A DNA stretch of 64,000 bases from Paludibacter propionicigenes WB4 (GCF_000183135.1 NC_014734.1:868001-932000), one strand, 5' to 3'; shown: positions 6,950-16,384, counted from the stretch's first letter. Numbers and translations are program-made. Notes: generated from the sequence alone by a model not told the origin.

Positions 6950-9091
6950 CTATAACAGTTTCAATTGAACACGTTTACGAACAGCATCTACTTCCAAAAC
7001 CCGTACTTTCACATGCTGGTGAACCGACACTACATCGGCCGGATTAGAAATAAATTTGTCAGACATATTAGAGATATGTACCAACCCGTTTTCTTTAATA
7101 CCGATATCTACAAAAGCTCCAAAGTTCGTGATATTGGTAACGATTCCGGGTAATTCCATGCCAATTCGCAAATCGGAAATGTTTTTTACATTGGCATCAA
7201 ACTCGAAAACCTGAATGGCACTACGTGGGTCACGTCCGGGTTTTTCCAACTCATACAAAATATCATTCAGTGTGGGCAATCCTACTTTAGGACTAATATA
7301 TTTCTGTAAATCAATAGTTTTCCGGAGTTCTTTTTGTTGGATTAATTCTTTTACATCCACTTTCAAGTCCTTGGCCATTGCCTCAACAATACCGTAACTC
7401 TCAGGGTGTACAGCCGAATTGTCCAGCAAATGTTCCGCATCGGGTATCCGTAGAAAGCCTGCACACTGTTCAAAGGTTTTTGCACCCATCTTGGGCACTT
7501 TCATCAACTGTTTACGACTTTTAAAAGCTCCGTTTTCGGCTCTGAAGTCCACAATATTTTGAGCGAGTTGCGGCCCAAGCCCCGAAACATAGGTCAATAA
7601 ATGCTTGCTGGCAGTATTGAGGTTCACTCCTACCCGATTCACTGCATTTTCCACCGTTTGATCCAGCGCTTTTTTTAATTGGCTTTGATCTACATCGTGC
7701 TGATACTGACCTACTCCAATTGATTTTGGGTCAATTTTTACCAGTTCAGCTAACGGGTCCATCAATCTACGTCCTATCGAAACTGCTCCACGTACCGTTA
7801 CATCATACTCGGGAAACTCATCCCGGGCAATTTTGGAAGCCGAATAAATGGATGCTCCGTTTTCACTCACCACAAAGAGCTTTACTTCCCTGTCAAATCG
7901 GGTGTTTTGAATAAATTGCTCGGTTTCGCGTCCAGCCGTTCCGTTACCAATGGCAATCGCTTGAATATTATAGGCTTCTACCATTTTCTGTACCTTGCGC
8001 ATGGCTTGCGAAGTTTCATTCACAGGTGGATGGGGGTAAATGGTTTCGTTGTGCAGTAAATTCCCCTGAGCATCAAGACAAACTACTTTACAACCGGTAC
8101 GAAAACCGGGATCGATACCGAGTACCCGTTTCTGTCCCAAAGGCGGTGCTAACAATAACTGCTGAAGATTTTCGGCAAAAACACGTATAGCTTCTGTGTC
8201 GGCTTTCGTTTTACTTTCAGCAGCAAATTCGGTTTCAATGCTGGGTTTTAATAATCGTTTGTAAGCATCGGTAACAGCATCAGCCACTTGCTGCGATGAT
8301 TCTGTTTCTCCTTTTACAAAAATACGATCCAATCTTTCCAAGCACTTATCGTCATCGGGCGAAATACCCACACGTAAAAAACCTTCAGCCTCACCCCTAC
8401 GCATAGCCAGTAACCTGTGCGACGAACAACGTGCCAGTTTTTCGGTCATATCAAAATAATCACGGTATTTCTGAGCTTCCTCATCCTTTCCTTTAATCAA
8501 TTTTGAAGTTATCACAGCTTCGCGGGCAAATATCTGACGTATAGCATTTCGGGCAGCTTCACTTTCGTTTATCCACTCGGCCATAATATCGCGGGCACCT
8601 CCCAAGGCTTCTTCCACATTTTCAACCTTATCCTTGACAAACGGTTGCGCCAAACGGTCCACATCGTTGGATTGCTGTTTCATCATCATCTTGGCCAAAG
8701 GTTCCAAACCCTTCTCACGGGCAATCTCAGCTCTTGTACGGCGTTTGGGTTTGTAAGGCAGATAAATGTCTTCCAGCTCGTTTATATTCCAGCAGTTGTC
8801 AATTCTGGCCTTAAGCTCTTCTGTCAGCTTATCTTGTTCATCTATCGATTTCAGGACAGCCAGTTTCCGTTTGGCCAGTTCGCACAATTTATCGTATTGC
8901 TCACTGATATTGGCTATTTGTACTTCATCCAATCCGTCGGTCATTTCTTTACGGTAACGACTGATAAAAGGTATGGTAGCACCTTCGTTGAGCAACTGAA
9001 TGGTATTTCGAATTTGTTTTTCAGCGAGTTGAAGCGAATTAGCTATAAGTGATATAAATTTAGCCGGAATTTGAGTCGTTTCGGTTGACAT
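6950..9091 (-). CDS. tex: Tex-family transcription accessory protein (S1 RNA-binding)
   Basis: 713 residues. Layout is classic Tex: helical N-terminal domain with PFISRYRKE (about 40-48) and DIYLPYKPKRRTRAEIAREKG, the YqgF/RNase H-like fold starting at VLGIDPGFRTGCK (about 323), helix-hairpin-helix motifs (YVSGLGPQLAQNIV; KVPKMGAKTFEQCAGF), and a C-terminal S1 domain (GIVTNITNFGAFVDIGIKENGLVHIS). Tex binds nucleic acid and affects transcription and virulence-gene expression in other bacteria. It is slightly shorter than E. coli YhgF. The gene is monocistronic or leads nothing, since it converges with the DJ-1 gene. Confidence 0.95.
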   Translation of the reverse strand: MSTETTQIPAKFISLIANSLQLAEKQIRNTIQLLNEGATIPFISRYRKEMTDGLDEVQIANISEQYDKLCELAKRKLAVLKSIDEQDKLTEELKARIDNCWNINELEDIYLPYKPKRRTRAEIAREKGLEPLAKMMMKQQSNDVDRLAQPFVKDKVENVEEALGGARDIMAEWINESEAARNAIRQIFAREAVITSKLIKGKDEEAQKYRDYFDMTEKLARCSSHRLLAMRRGEAEGFLRVGISPDDDKCLERLDRIFVKGETESSQQVADAVTDAYKRLLKPSIETEFAAESKTKADTEAIRVFAENLQQLLLAPPLGQKRVLGIDPGFRTGCKVVCLDAQGNLLHNETIYPHPPVNETSQAMRKVQKMVEAYNIQAIAIGNGTAGRETEQFIQNTRFDREVKLFVVSENGASIYSASKIARDEFPEYDVTVRGAVSIGRRLMDPLAELVKIDPKSIGVGQYQHDVDQSQLKKALDQTVENAVNRVGVNLNTASKHLLTYVSGLGPQLAQNIVDFRAENGAFKSRKQLMKVPKMGAKTFEQCAGFLRIPDAEHLLDNSAVHPESYGIVEAMAKDLKVDVKELIQQKELRKTIDLQKYISPKVGLPTLNDILYELEKPGRDPRSAIQVFEFDANVKNISDLRIGMELPGIVTNITNFGAFVDIGIKENGLVHISNMSDKFISNPADVVSVHQHVKVRVLEVDAVRKRVQLKLL

Positions 9092-9155
9092 TGGAAATGA
9101 ATTTGTAAAGTTGAAAGTTTATAAAGTTTGAGCTCCTTTAGGCGTTAGGGTCATC

Positions 9156-10172
9156 TCAATGCAGAATTTTGAAAACCAGCTCTTTCATCAAGTCGCCTTC
9201 GTCGGTACTTGGATTATCAATCCCTTTGTACCTTGCATCCGTATCGCGAATCCATGATATGATATTCATGGTTTTCCAGGCTCCAAAGCTCTGAGCTGCT
9301 TTTTGATAATCTTTTACGAAATAGGGATTTATCCTCAGTTCAGAAGCCACTGCACCTTGACTTTTATCTGATAGATAATGATATATCATCAAATCGCTAA
9401 AAAATTTAAATAGCTGCGACAACACCATTACCATCGGGTTAGCTTTTTTATTTTCAGCAAAATAGCGTATTATACGGTTCACCTTCACCACATCTTTATT
9501 AATCAGTGCTGCCTGTAATTCAAACACATTGAAATCTTTGCTTATTCCAATATTCTTTTCTACCAGTTCGGGAGTTAACCGTTGCATATCAGCTGGTTTT
9601 GTCAACAAGAGTTTATCAAGTTCGTTCACCAACTTGCTCAAATCAGTCCCTAGAAACTCAGCAATCATTGCTACTGCTTTTTCGTCAATAGCCACATTTT
9701 TCGATTTGCAATACTTTGTAATCCAGCTCCCAACTTCATAATCACGTAATTTGGCTGATTCATATACTGTGGCAACCTTCAGAACTTCCTGAAACCATTT
9801 CTTACGCTTATCGGGCATACCGTATTTATAACACAGAACTAATATTGTAGATTTTAGCGGATTAGACAAATAGTGAACAAAATTATCCCAATCCTTAATC
9901 AGTTGAGCTTCTTTTATAATCAATACCTGATAAGCTCCCATCATGGGGTAGCGTTTAGCCGCATTTATCACCGTCGTGATATCAATATCCTTTCCATATA
10001 AAATGGTCATATCAAACTCTCTCTCTGTCTCATCAAGCACGTTTTTCTGAATAAAATCAGATATTACATCAATATAATAAGGTTCTTCTCCCATCAGGAA
10101 GTAAACCGGACTATACTCTTTCTTACGGAGATCTGTCAGAATTTGATCGTATGTTGTTTCTTGTTTAGCCAC
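9156..10172 (-). CDS. holA: DNA polymerase III subunit delta
   Basis: 338 residues. PVYFLMGEEPYYID at the N-terminus is the degenerate P-loop region of HolA, the clamp-loader subunit that opens the beta sliding clamp. It continues with the DLSKLVNELDKL motif near 175-186 and a C-terminal collar domain. It lies between tex and the AMP nucleosidase gene, all on the minus strand. As I recall, holA/amn/HsdR_N neighbourhoods are common in Bacteroidales. The ATG start gives the expected MAKQETTYDQI N-terminus. Confidence 0.93.
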   Translation of the reverse strand: MAKQETTYDQILTDLRKKEYSPVYFLMGEEPYYIDVISDFIQKNVLDETEREFDMTILYGKDIDITTVINAAKRYPMMGAYQVLIIKEAQLIKDWDNFVHYLSNPLKSTILVLCYKYGMPDKRKKWFQEVLKVATVYESAKLRDYEVGSWITKYCKSKNVAIDEKAVAMIAEFLGTDLSKLVNELDKLLLTKPADMQRLTPELVEKNIGISKDFNVFELQAALINKDVVKVNRIIRYFAENKKANPMVMVLSQLFKFFSDLMIYHYLSDKSQGAVASELRINPYFVKDYQKAAQSFGAWKTMNIISWIRDTDARYKGIDNPSTDEGDLMKELVFKILH

Positions 10173-10211
10173 TTTTTGGTTGTTGGAAAAGTATTTTTCT
10201 GAGATAAAAAA

Positions 10212-10985
10212 CTATTCAAATCTCAAATGCTTGATAGTTCTACTGTTATTAATCAATGAAGATAAGGACTTTACTCCTATTTTTATATGTTCTTCCACAA
10301 AGTTGACAGTTACTTTCTTATCGCTTTCACTGGTTTTAATTCCATCTTCCTGCAAAGGCATATCCGAAACCAAAAGTAAAGCTCCAATAGGTATACTGTT
10401 ATAAAAACCAACCGAAAACAAAGTTGCAGTTTCCATATCCACAGCCAATGCATGTGTCTGACGCAGATAGTCTTTAAAGCTTTCATCATGTTCCCACACA
10501 CGTCGGTTGGTGGTATAGACTGTACCGGTCCAGTAATCTTTCCCAAAGTCACGAATATTCGAAGACACAGCACGTTGCAAGCTGAAAGCCGGAAGAGCCG
10601 GTATCTCTGGTGGGAAATAGTCATTGGATGTTCCTTCGCCTCGTATGGCAGCACTCGGTAAAATATAGTCTCCCAACTTGTTTTTATCCTTGAGTCCTCC
10701 GCATTTACCCAGAAACAGAACCGCTTTTGGGTTAACTGCCGATAAAATATCCATGATTATGGCCGCATTTGGACTTCCCATACCAAAATTAATGATCGTA
10801 ATTCCATTTGCCGAAGCATTTGGCATATTGCCATCTCTCCCCACAACCGGCACATTATACCATTCTGCAAATAATTCTACGTAATTATTAAAGTTGGTAA
10901 GTAATATATAATCAGTGAATTCATTCAGTGGACGTTTGGTATAACGAGGTAACCAATTTTCAACTATTTCTTTTTTTGTTTTCAT
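10212..10985 (-). CDS. amn: AMP nucleosidase
   Basis: 257 residues of the nucleoside phosphorylase (PNP_UDP_1) superfamily. Motifs: TIINFGMGSPNAAIIMD at about 65-81, AVLFLGKCGGL at about 89-99, VDMETATLF at about 182-190 (the purine/ribose-binding Met-Glu), and LVSDMPL near 205-211. It matches the short Bacteroidales-type AMP nucleosidase, which hydrolyses AMP to adenine and ribose 5-phosphate, and lacks the long N-terminal domain of E. coli Amn. The gene is about 40 bases upstream of holA and probably cotranscribed. Another nucleoside phosphorylase specificity is possible but less likely. Confidence 0.85.
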   Translation of the reverse strand: MKTKKEIVENWLPRYTKRPLNEFTDYILLTNFNNYVELFAEWYNVPVVGRDGNMPNASANGITIINFGMGSPNAAIIMDILSAVNPKAVLFLGKCGGLKDKNKLGDYILPSAAIRGEGTSNDYFPPEIPALPAFSLQRAVSSNIRDFGKDYWTGTVYTTNRRVWEHDESFKDYLRQTHALAVDMETATLFSVGFYNSIPIGALLLVSDMPLQEDGIKTSESDKKVTVNFVEEHIKIGVKSLSSLINNSRTIKHLRFE

Positions 10986-11144
10986 AACCTACAATATTAT
11001 AGTTTGTTTTTGTAATTTCGCACAATTACCAGCATACAATACATCATCATAGCTGAAAAACACTATTTTATAAGAAGTTGACTTCAAAAAATAAGCGCTA
11101 TTTGCACGTAATAATTAATAATTGGAAACAAAAATACTGAAAAA

Positions 11145-11603
11145 ATGTGGCAACTAAACCTACCTGAGTATAATTTTCGAATAAAAAAACAAGACGAAAA
11201 ACTTCTAATTTTTGATGCTCAACGTAAAAGATACGTCTCACTCACCCCCGAAGAATGGGTACGCCAGCATTTCATTCGTTTTCTTATCGAAGAGAAAGGA
11301 TATCCTGCCGCATATCTTGCCATAGAAAAGCAGTTGGTGGTAAATGGTATGAAAAAACGATGCGATGCCATATTATATAATAGCCTGGCTGCCCCCATCA
11401 TGATTATTGAATTTAAAGCTCCAAACGTACCCATTTCCCAATCCACCTTCGATCAGGTAGCTGTGTATAACAGCAAATTAAACGTGGATTTGTTTATTGT
11501 CAGCAACGGAATTGAGCACTTTTGCTGCAAAGTAAACACCAAAACAGCACAATATGAGTATTTTTCCCAAATTCCGGACTATTTTGCTATTAAAGGTTGT
11601 TAG
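11145..11603 (+). CDS. HsdR N-terminal-domain nuclease-like protein (stand-alone)
   Basis: 152 residues. EEWVRQHFIRFLIEEKGYP is followed by a catalytic PD-(D/E)xK-like core: RCDAILYN (Asp76) and IMIIEFKAP with Glu-x-Lys near 87-89. This is the HSDR_N domain of type I restriction subunits, but no ATPase/translocase domain and no hsdM or hsdS gene is present, so this is not a restriction system. Stand-alone copies next to holA/amn are a conserved feature of Bacteroidales, and their role (possibly DNA repair) is unknown. The 3' third of the gene lies within the left arm of the inverted duplication, and a truncated copy is at 24821-25001. Confidence 0.8.
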   Translation: MWQLNLPEYNFRIKKQDEKLLIFDAQRKRYVSLTPEEWVRQHFIRFLIEEKGYPAAYLAIEKQLVVNGMKKRCDAILYNSLAAPIMIIEFKAPNVPISQSTFDQVAVYNSKLNVDLFIVSNGIEHFCCKVNTKTAQYEYFSQIPDYFAIKGC

Positions 11604-11729
11604 ATTTTAATATTTTTATATTGCTGATAATCAGTTGTAATAAATAAAAACATGTTGTATAACAGTTAAATATGTATGGCAGAATAAAGATTTAACGCGA
11701 AAGATGCTGATTTTATGTTGTAAAACATA

Positions 11730-11737
11730 TAATTTTG
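11730..11737 (+). promoter_or_regulatory. -7 promoter element of small secreted-protein operon
   Basis: TAATTTTG (TAnnTTTG) about 100 bases before the ATG at 11837, conserved in the inverted copy at 24687-24694 within a block of identical sequence. No clear -33 TTG at ideal spacing. Confidence 0.55.
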
Positions 11738-11836
11738 CATCGTCAATCAGAGAAGATTTGATAAGACGTATTTAATCTTTATTTTTCGTTTAATAGGTAT
11801 AGGTATAAAAGAAGATTGTTATTTAAATTCCATGTT

Positions 11837-12199
11837 ATGAAAAAGATTTTAATGTTAGTTTTGGTATTAGTTGCAACTTCAGCTAGTACGTTCGCTCTCA
11901 ATCCTAAGGATTACTCAGTGTTTTATTCGCTAAACAATAAATCAACTTTCAGCGGTATAGTAAAGTATTTAGAAGCAGATAAAGAACAGGCTGATTTTCT
12001 CAAACAAATATTCGATGAAACAACTAAAGAATTGGATAACGCTACAAAAAGCAACAACGAGAAATTAGCAGAAAGTGTAATGAAATACAACTTGTACAAT
12101 GCCAAATGTATTTTGTCGCAAGATCAATACGAAAGATATTTGAAAATGCTCAATACATTTTCGTACAACGAAAAATCAGTGTTAGTTGCTCAAAAATAA
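11837..12199 (+). CDS. Small secreted protein, Bacteroidales family (left-arm copy 1)
   Basis: 120 residues starting at the MKKILML methionine. An upstream in-frame ATG at 11816 would spoil the signal peptide. A clear signal peptide (cleavage near TFA-LN, about residue 20) is followed by about 100 mostly helical residues: SLNNKSTFSGIVKYLEADKEQADFL and then ILSQDQYERYLKMLN. This pattern, residues before a helix that senses load and an LSxxQYxxYLxMLN end, recalls small secreted proteins widespread in Bacteroides whose function is unknown. The product is probably periplasmic. It is a paralogue of the next gene, with about one amino-acid difference (Ile/Val) from the inverted copy at 24223. Confidence 0.75.
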   Translation: MKKILMLVLVLVATSASTFALNPKDYSVFYSLNNKSTFSGIVKYLEADKEQADFLKQIFDETTKELDNATKSNNEKLAESVMKYNLYNAKCILSQDQYERYLKMLNTFSYNEKSVLVAQK

Positions 12200-12290
12200 G
12201 CAGCTAACCATTCAAAAAAGACGTTTTTTTATTAGGTATTATATTTTTATTATAGGTATTTTAAATTGTATAATTTATTTTTTTAAGGTT

Positions 12291-12656
12291 ATGAAAAAGA
12301 TTCTTAGTTTAATAGTTATCCTGGTAGCATTTGGCGCCAGTGTATCAGCAGTAAATCCACGTGATTACAGTATTTTCTACAAACTTAATAACGCAAGCAC
12401 TTTTAGCTCAATAGTTCGTTATTTGGATGCAGACAAAGAACAAGCGGATCAACTTAAATATGTGTTTTCACTTACTGAAAACAAGTTGAACTCATCATTA
12501 AAAGCCGACAACGAAAACTCAGCTCAAAAAGCATTGATGTTCAATCTGGCTAACGCTAAAGCTATTCTTTCCGAATCGCAATACAGAAAATATCTGACTA
12601 TGCTCAATGTATCTGTTTACAATGAAAAAGTAACGTTACTTGCTATCAACGAATAA
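12291..12656 (+). CDS. Small secreted protein, Bacteroidales family (left-arm copy 2)
   Basis: 121 residues from ATG 12291, which is chosen because MKKILSLIVILVAFGASVSA is a proper signal peptide. A longer frame opens at 12186 but reads through the intergenic region. The mature part NPRDYSIFYKLNNASTFSSIVRYLDADKEQ..., ending SESQYRKYLTMLN, is homologous to the preceding gene. The two are about 90 bases apart and share one terminator, so they form an operon. It differs from the inverted copy at 23765 by two residues (Arg/Ser and Ser/Gly). No function is known. Confidence 0.75.
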   Translation: MKKILSLIVILVAFGASVSAVNPRDYSIFYKLNNASTFSSIVRYLDADKEQADQLKYVFSLTENKLNSSLKADNENSAQKALMFNLANAKAILSESQYRKYLTMLNVSVYNEKVTLLAINE

Positions 12657-12680
12657 GCAAGAACCAACTCATAAACTATT

Positions 12681-12720
12681 GAGGGTGTATCAACTAGATT
12701 GATACACCCTCATTTTTTTT
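12681..12720 (+). terminator. Terminator of small secreted-protein operon
   Basis: 13-bp perfect stem GAGGGTGTATCAA/TTGATACACCCTC (12681-12693, 12699-12711) with a 5-base loop and T8-9. It also lies at the convergent end of the AlkD-like gene. It is repeated in the other arm. Confidence 0.92.
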
Positions 12721-12730
12721 TGATGAAAAC

Positions 12731-13423
12731 TTATTTCCGATGCTTTTCTATATAATCAATTACTTTCTGACTTCTCAGTTCCCGCAATGCATCAGTCGCA
12801 ATCCAACGAGCTGACTTAGAATTCTGATTCAAAATTGCTTCTGCGGATTCTATAGCTTTTAACCGCAAGAATTCATTGCGCTTGCCTATTTGTCGTAAAG
12901 CCCAATTTACAGCTTTTCGCACAAAATTTCGTTCATCCCAGGCTTCACGTTCGATGATTTTCAAAAAATAGCAGAATTGATCGTCCTCCATTTTCTTATG
13001 ATGTACAGCATACTGACACATCAAAACAAAAGCCGTCCTTTTTACAAACTCCTCAGTACGAACAGAATAATCATCTACTTTCTGAAGGGCTAACGGACTA
13101 TCTCCCAATAATCCACAGCATTGATCACACATATCCCATGAATCAAAATCATTAACCCAGCTATCAAACTGATTATCAGTAATCAATTCAGGCAGCTCAA
13201 TCATTGAAGCCAGCAGACGCGCTTCATGCACATCGGTATCCCAAAGTGCTAAAGCCAATTCGTGATTCTTCCCAATCTTCTTTGCAAATTGCCTCAGCAA
13301 CGGTATCTTAACACCGTAAGCTTTAGTTGCATTAATGCCAAAATGTGAGAGTTTAGCATAATGATCAGCGGTTACCAACAACTTCAATTCGTCAAGAATC
13401 TCATTTACAGTTGATTTCATCAT
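12731..13423 (-). CDS. DNA alkylation repair (AlkD-like) HEAT-repeat protein
   Basis: 230 residues with the AlkD/DNA_alkylation pattern: GVKIPLLRQFAKKIGKNHELALALW, an E..L.AS.....L, a DSWDMCDQCC turn near 115-124, RNFVRKAVNWALRQIGKRN near 170-188, and RWIATDALREL near the end. AlkD enzymes flip alkylated bases out and excise N3- or N7-alkylpurines. Many homologues are unstudied. The stop codon lies within the last bases of the left inverted arm. Its start codon abuts the stop of the CapA-like gene upstream (no gap), so the two are probably cotranscribed. Confidence 0.85.
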   Translation of the reverse strand: MMKSTVNEILDELKLLVTADHYAKLSHFGINATKAYGVKIPLLRQFAKKIGKNHELALALWDTDVHEARLLASMIELPELITDNQFDSWVNDFDSWDMCDQCCGLLGDSPLALQKVDDYSVRTEEFVKRTAFVLMCQYAVHHKKMEDDQFCYFLKIIEREAWDERNFVRKAVNWALRQIGKRNEFLRLKAIESAEAILNQNSKSARWIATDALRELRSQKVIDYIEKHRK

Positions 13424-14527
13424 CTATTGAATTAATTTGATATTGGATAATCTATCACGCGTTTTTATATCAAACTGTATCAAAGAAGCACTATCCTCTT
13501 TGTTTAATGCAAATGCAGAAGGATTTTTCTCAAAATCGATTGTTGGAATCAAATGAAACTGAAAATCACCATTCAACCTCCCGCGATGAACATAAACAGG
13601 CAAATACGAAACACTGGTGATTTTTTTGGAATGAGAATTAATATCAACCTTCAACATTAAACCACCTTTATTATTAGATTCTCGTTGATTGGATATGAAA
13701 TTTCCCAGCGAATAAAACACCGGAACCTGTTTTCCATCCTTATTTCTCATAATTTCAGCATTTTGTATAACATGCGGATGTGAACCTACAACTAAATTAA
13801 TACCATGATTTACAAAGAATTTTGCCAGGCTCCGTTGGACAACATTAGCCTTTAATTCATTCTCATTGCCCCAGTGAACAGTCATTATCCGCACATCAGC
13901 ACCAAGTTTATTCGCTTTTTCAATATCCTCTATAATCTCCAGCGTATCAATATAATTGATAAGATTTGGTTTAACCACTCTTATGCTATTTGTGCCATAA
14001 GTGCAATTAAAAAAAGCCAGCTTCAATCCGTTAGATTCCAAAATAAGTGGGTAAGTTTTATTTCGTTGATTACCATCAATATAGCTCCCAATAGAATGTA
14101 ATTTTCTTCTATCAATCTGCACCAGAGTTCGTTCTAATCCAATCTTACCTCTGTCTAAAATATGATTATTAGCTGTTTGCAGGATATCAAATCCTGATTT
14201 TTTGATTGCATCAAGCAATTCATCGGGGCTGGAAAAATAAGGAAAACCACTATATGGCTTGCCGGCAATTGGGACTTCCAAATTAGCAACAGCAAAATTT
14301 GCCGATTGAATATAGCGCTTAACCTGCTGAAAACAAACATCGTAGTTATATGTATTAGTGTTTTCGTTATAGGCAGCGTGAAATTGGGGAGAATGGCCCA
14401 TAATATCTCCAACAAATATTAGCGAAACCAACTCTTTCTTATTTGAAAAAAGCCGAACATTGCTATAATTATGCAGCAAATTGATGTATAAAAATAAAAA
14501 TGCAAACAATAGAAAGTATTTCTTCAT
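13424..14527 (-). CDS. CapA/PgsA-family metallophosphatase-like exported protein
   Basis: 367 residues. An N-terminal hydrophobic segment (5-18) is a signal or anchor. It continues with the CapA fold: FVGDIMGHSPQ at about 39-49, NLEVPIAGKPYSGFP, DILQTANNHILDRG, and MTVHWGNE....VVGSHPHVIQ near 240-250. CapA/PgsA proteins are linked to poly-gamma-glutamate capsule synthesis or act as cell-surface phosphoesterases. No capB or capC neighbour is visible, so capsule synthesis is unproven. It is translated just before the AlkD-like gene. Confidence 0.85.
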   Translation of the reverse strand: MKKYFLLFAFLFLYINLLHNYSNVRLFSNKKELVSLIFVGDIMGHSPQFHAAYNENTNTYNYDVCFQQVKRYIQSANFAVANLEVPIAGKPYSGFPYFSSPDELLDAIKKSGFDILQTANNHILDRGKIGLERTLVQIDRRKLHSIGSYIDGNQRNKTYPLILESNGLKLAFFNCTYGTNSIRVVKPNLINYIDTLEIIEDIEKANKLGADVRIMTVHWGNENELKANVVQRSLAKFFVNHGINLVVGSHPHVIQNAEIMRNKDGKQVPVFYSLGNFISNQRESNNKGGLMLKVDINSHSKKITSVSYLPVYVHRGRLNGDFQFHLIPTIDFEKNPSAFALNKEDSASLIQFDIKTRDRLSNIKLIQ

Positions 14528-14627
14528 AAAATTCTAAATGAAAGCATTAGACAATATTCAAGTAAGCTATCCGATTAAATCACAGACAATCAAGACTTTT
14601 TATTACTGATTTTCACTAATAATGTGT

Positions 14628-15539
14628 TTAAATTTCCAATGCACCTACGATCTCACTAACTGATTTATATCCATGCCGATCAAGATAATCATTTATCCCA
14701 TCAACAACTTTAATTGAAACTGTAGGATCAATGAAATTTGCAGTACCAATTTGAATTGCAGAAGCCCCGGCAAGCATAAACTCAATAGCATCTGCCGCAT
14801 TCATTATGCCTCCAAGTCCTATCACCGGTATTTTCACCGCCTGTGCCACTTGCCAAACCATACGCAGAGCTATTGGTTTAACCGCAGGACCAGAAAGACC
14901 CCCTGTTATAGTAGATAAAATTGGCTTTCTCTTCTCTGCATTAATAGCCATTCCCAAAAGCGTATTAATAAGAGAAACAGAATCGGCTCCTTCGGCCTCT
15001 ACAGCCAGTGCAATCTCTGAAATATCCGTTACATTTGGCGAAAGCTTTACTATTAATTCGTTTTTATAAGCCCTTCGCACTTCTTTAACTACTTGAGCAG
15101 CAGACAAACAGCTTGTTCCAAAAGCCATTCCGCCTTCTTTTACATTCGGACAAGATATATTTAATTCAATTGCAGGGATTTTTTCTAAAGAATTTAGCAT
15201 TTCAGCCGTTTCTACATAGTCTTCTATCGTAGAACCTGAGACATTCACAATTATATTTGTATCGATGTCTTTTATAGTTGGATAAATATGGTTTATGAAG
15301 TAGTCAGCACCTTTATTTTGCAGTCCCACAGCGTTTAGCATGCCTGACGGAGTTTCAGCCATACGCGGATATGGGTTACCTTGTCTATCCCGAAGAGTTG
15401 TGCCCTTCACAAATATACCGCCTATTCGCGACACATCCATGAAGTCCGAAAACTCAGTTCCATAACCAAATGTCCCAGATGCAGTCATCACTGGGTTTTT
15501 CAATTGTAATTTACCAATATTGATGTTTAAATTTGCCAT
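14628..15539 (-). CDS. pyrD: Dihydroorotate dehydrogenase B, catalytic subunit
   Basis: 303 residues, class 1B PyrD. FMN-binding TASGTFGYG near 19-27 and the catalytic Cys130 in [11 protein letters not shown] identify the NAD-linked class. It continues with [16 protein letters not shown] and [31 protein letters not shown]. It oxidises dihydroorotate to orotate in pyrimidine synthesis, with electrons passing through PyrK to NAD+. It overlaps pyrK by 13 bases, which implies translational coupling of the two subunits. Confidence 0.96.
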   Translation of the reverse strand: MANLNINIGKLQLKNPVMTASGTFGYGTEFSDFMDVSRIGGIFVKGTTLRDRQGNPYPRMAETPSGMLNAVGLQNKGADYFINHIYPTIKDIDTNIIVNVSGSTIEDYVETAEMLNSLEKIPAIELNISCPNVKEGGMAFGTSCLSAAQVVKEVRRAYKNELIVKLSPNVTDISEIALAVEAEGADSVSLINTLLGMAINAEKRKPILSTITGGLSGPAVKPIALRMVWQVAQAVKIPVIGLGGIMNAADAIEFMLAGASAIQIGTANFIDPTVSIKVVDGINDYLDRHGYKSVSEIVGALEI

Positions 15540-16303
15540 TTCAGCTTTGTAATATTAAAAACAGGTCCTTCAGTACACACACACAGATGTCCATCTGTTG
15601 TATCGGTCACACAACAAAGACAGGCACCAATACCACAAGCCATGGTATTTTCAAGTGACACCTCGCAATTAGCCCCTATTTTAAGCGCATAGGCAGCCAC
15701 AGCCTTCATCATAGGTGTAGGTCCACAAGTATAAATATAATCGAAATTAGAGTTGTTTAAAGCAGAATGCTGGGTCACAAAACCTCGTTCTCCATGAGTT
15801 CCATCTTCTGTTGTGGTATACACATTCCCGAATCGCTCATATTCACAAAGCTGCAATAAATCGGTCTTAGAGCGGGCGCCTAGTAGAAAATTAACTTCAA
15901 AACCTGCATTTTTCAAGTGAGCACCCAGATATAACAAAGGAGCCACGCCACAGCCTCCACCAACTAAAAGCACTTTAGCATCTTTTCTTTCAGGAAAGTT
16001 GAAACTGTTTCCCAGTGGTATAAGCATATTTAATGATTCTCCCACATTCATTTCAGCCATTCTTTTCGTTCCATCACCCACAATTTGAATCAATATCCAC
16101 AACTCATTAAGCTTATAATCAACATAATGAATAGATATTGGACGACGTAAAAAAGTAGTTGGAGAACCATCAACACGCACTTCTGCAAATTGTCCTGGTA
16201 ATATTTCTGGTAGTTTATCTGGTGAAGTAAGAATAAGGAGTGAATATTGATTGCTTAATTGCTTGTTTTCCTTTATAATCAAGTCAAGCATGTATTTCTT
16301 CAT
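15527..16303 (-). CDS. pyrK: Dihydroorotate dehydrogenase B, electron-transfer subunit
   Basis: 258 residues from the ATG at 16303 ([10 protein letters not shown]). An in-frame ATG at 16363 adds 20 hydrophobic residues atypical of the family and lies close to the promoter. The features are an FAD-binding [11 protein letters not shown] at about 63-73, an NAD-binding [15 protein letters not shown] near 123-137, and a C-terminal cysteine cluster ([11 protein letters not shown]...LCVC) for a [2Fe-2S] cluster. It passes electrons from PyrD FMN to NAD+. It is first in the operon, and the leader contains a perfect inverted repeat. Confidence 0.95.
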   Translation of the reverse strand: MKKYMLDLIIKENKQLSNQYSLLILTSPDKLPEILPGQFAEVRVDGSPTTFLRRPISIHYVDYKLNELWILIQIVGDGTKRMAEMNVGESLNMLIPLGNSFNFPERKDAKVLLVGGGCGVAPLLYLGAHLKNAGFEVNFLLGARSKTDLLQLCEYERFGNVYTTTEDGTHGERGFVTQHSALNNSNFDYIYTCGPTPMMKAVAAYALKIGANCEVSLENTMACGIGACLCCVTDTTDGHLCVCTEGPVFNITKLKWQI

Positions 16304-16320
16304 CGTTTGTAATATATTAT

Positions 16321-16384
16321 GTATCAATAGAATATAAAAATTGATACAGGTGAGGAAAAACAATTATTATGTAGTACAAAATTA
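16321..16384 (-). promoter_or_regulatory. pyrK leader: GTATCAAT/ATTGATAC palindrome and -7 element
   Basis: TAATTTTG on the minus strand at 16377-16384 is a -7 element. The predicted transcript then passes GTATCAAT (16321-16328) and ATTGATAC (16340-16347), a perfect 8-bp inverted repeat with 11 bases between, ending 18 bases from the pyrK ATG. It could be an operator or a translation-controlling hairpin of the pyrimidine operon. Confidence 0.5.

Larger units (their letters stand above)
11423..12736. repeat. Left arm of a 1.3-kb inverted duplication
   Basis: From AAACGTAC at 11423 to the TTATTT ending at 12736 the sequence recurs in reverse complement at 23687-25001. The arm contains the 3' end of the HsdR_N gene, two small secreted-protein genes with promoter and terminator, and the last bases of the AlkD-like gene. 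Because both flanking genes are intact here and only fragments are present in the other arm, this arm is the likely source. Coding parts are almost identical between arms. The 100 bases upstream of the promoter differ more. Confidence 0.95.

Noticed and set aside
11145-11603. A type I restriction-modification system
   Set aside because: Only an HsdR_N domain of 152 residues is present, without translocase, methylase or specificity genes. Its neighbours amn and holA are housekeeping.
13424-14527. A poly-gamma-glutamate capsule operon
   Set aside because: CapA-like protein occurs without capB/capC or other capsule genes.
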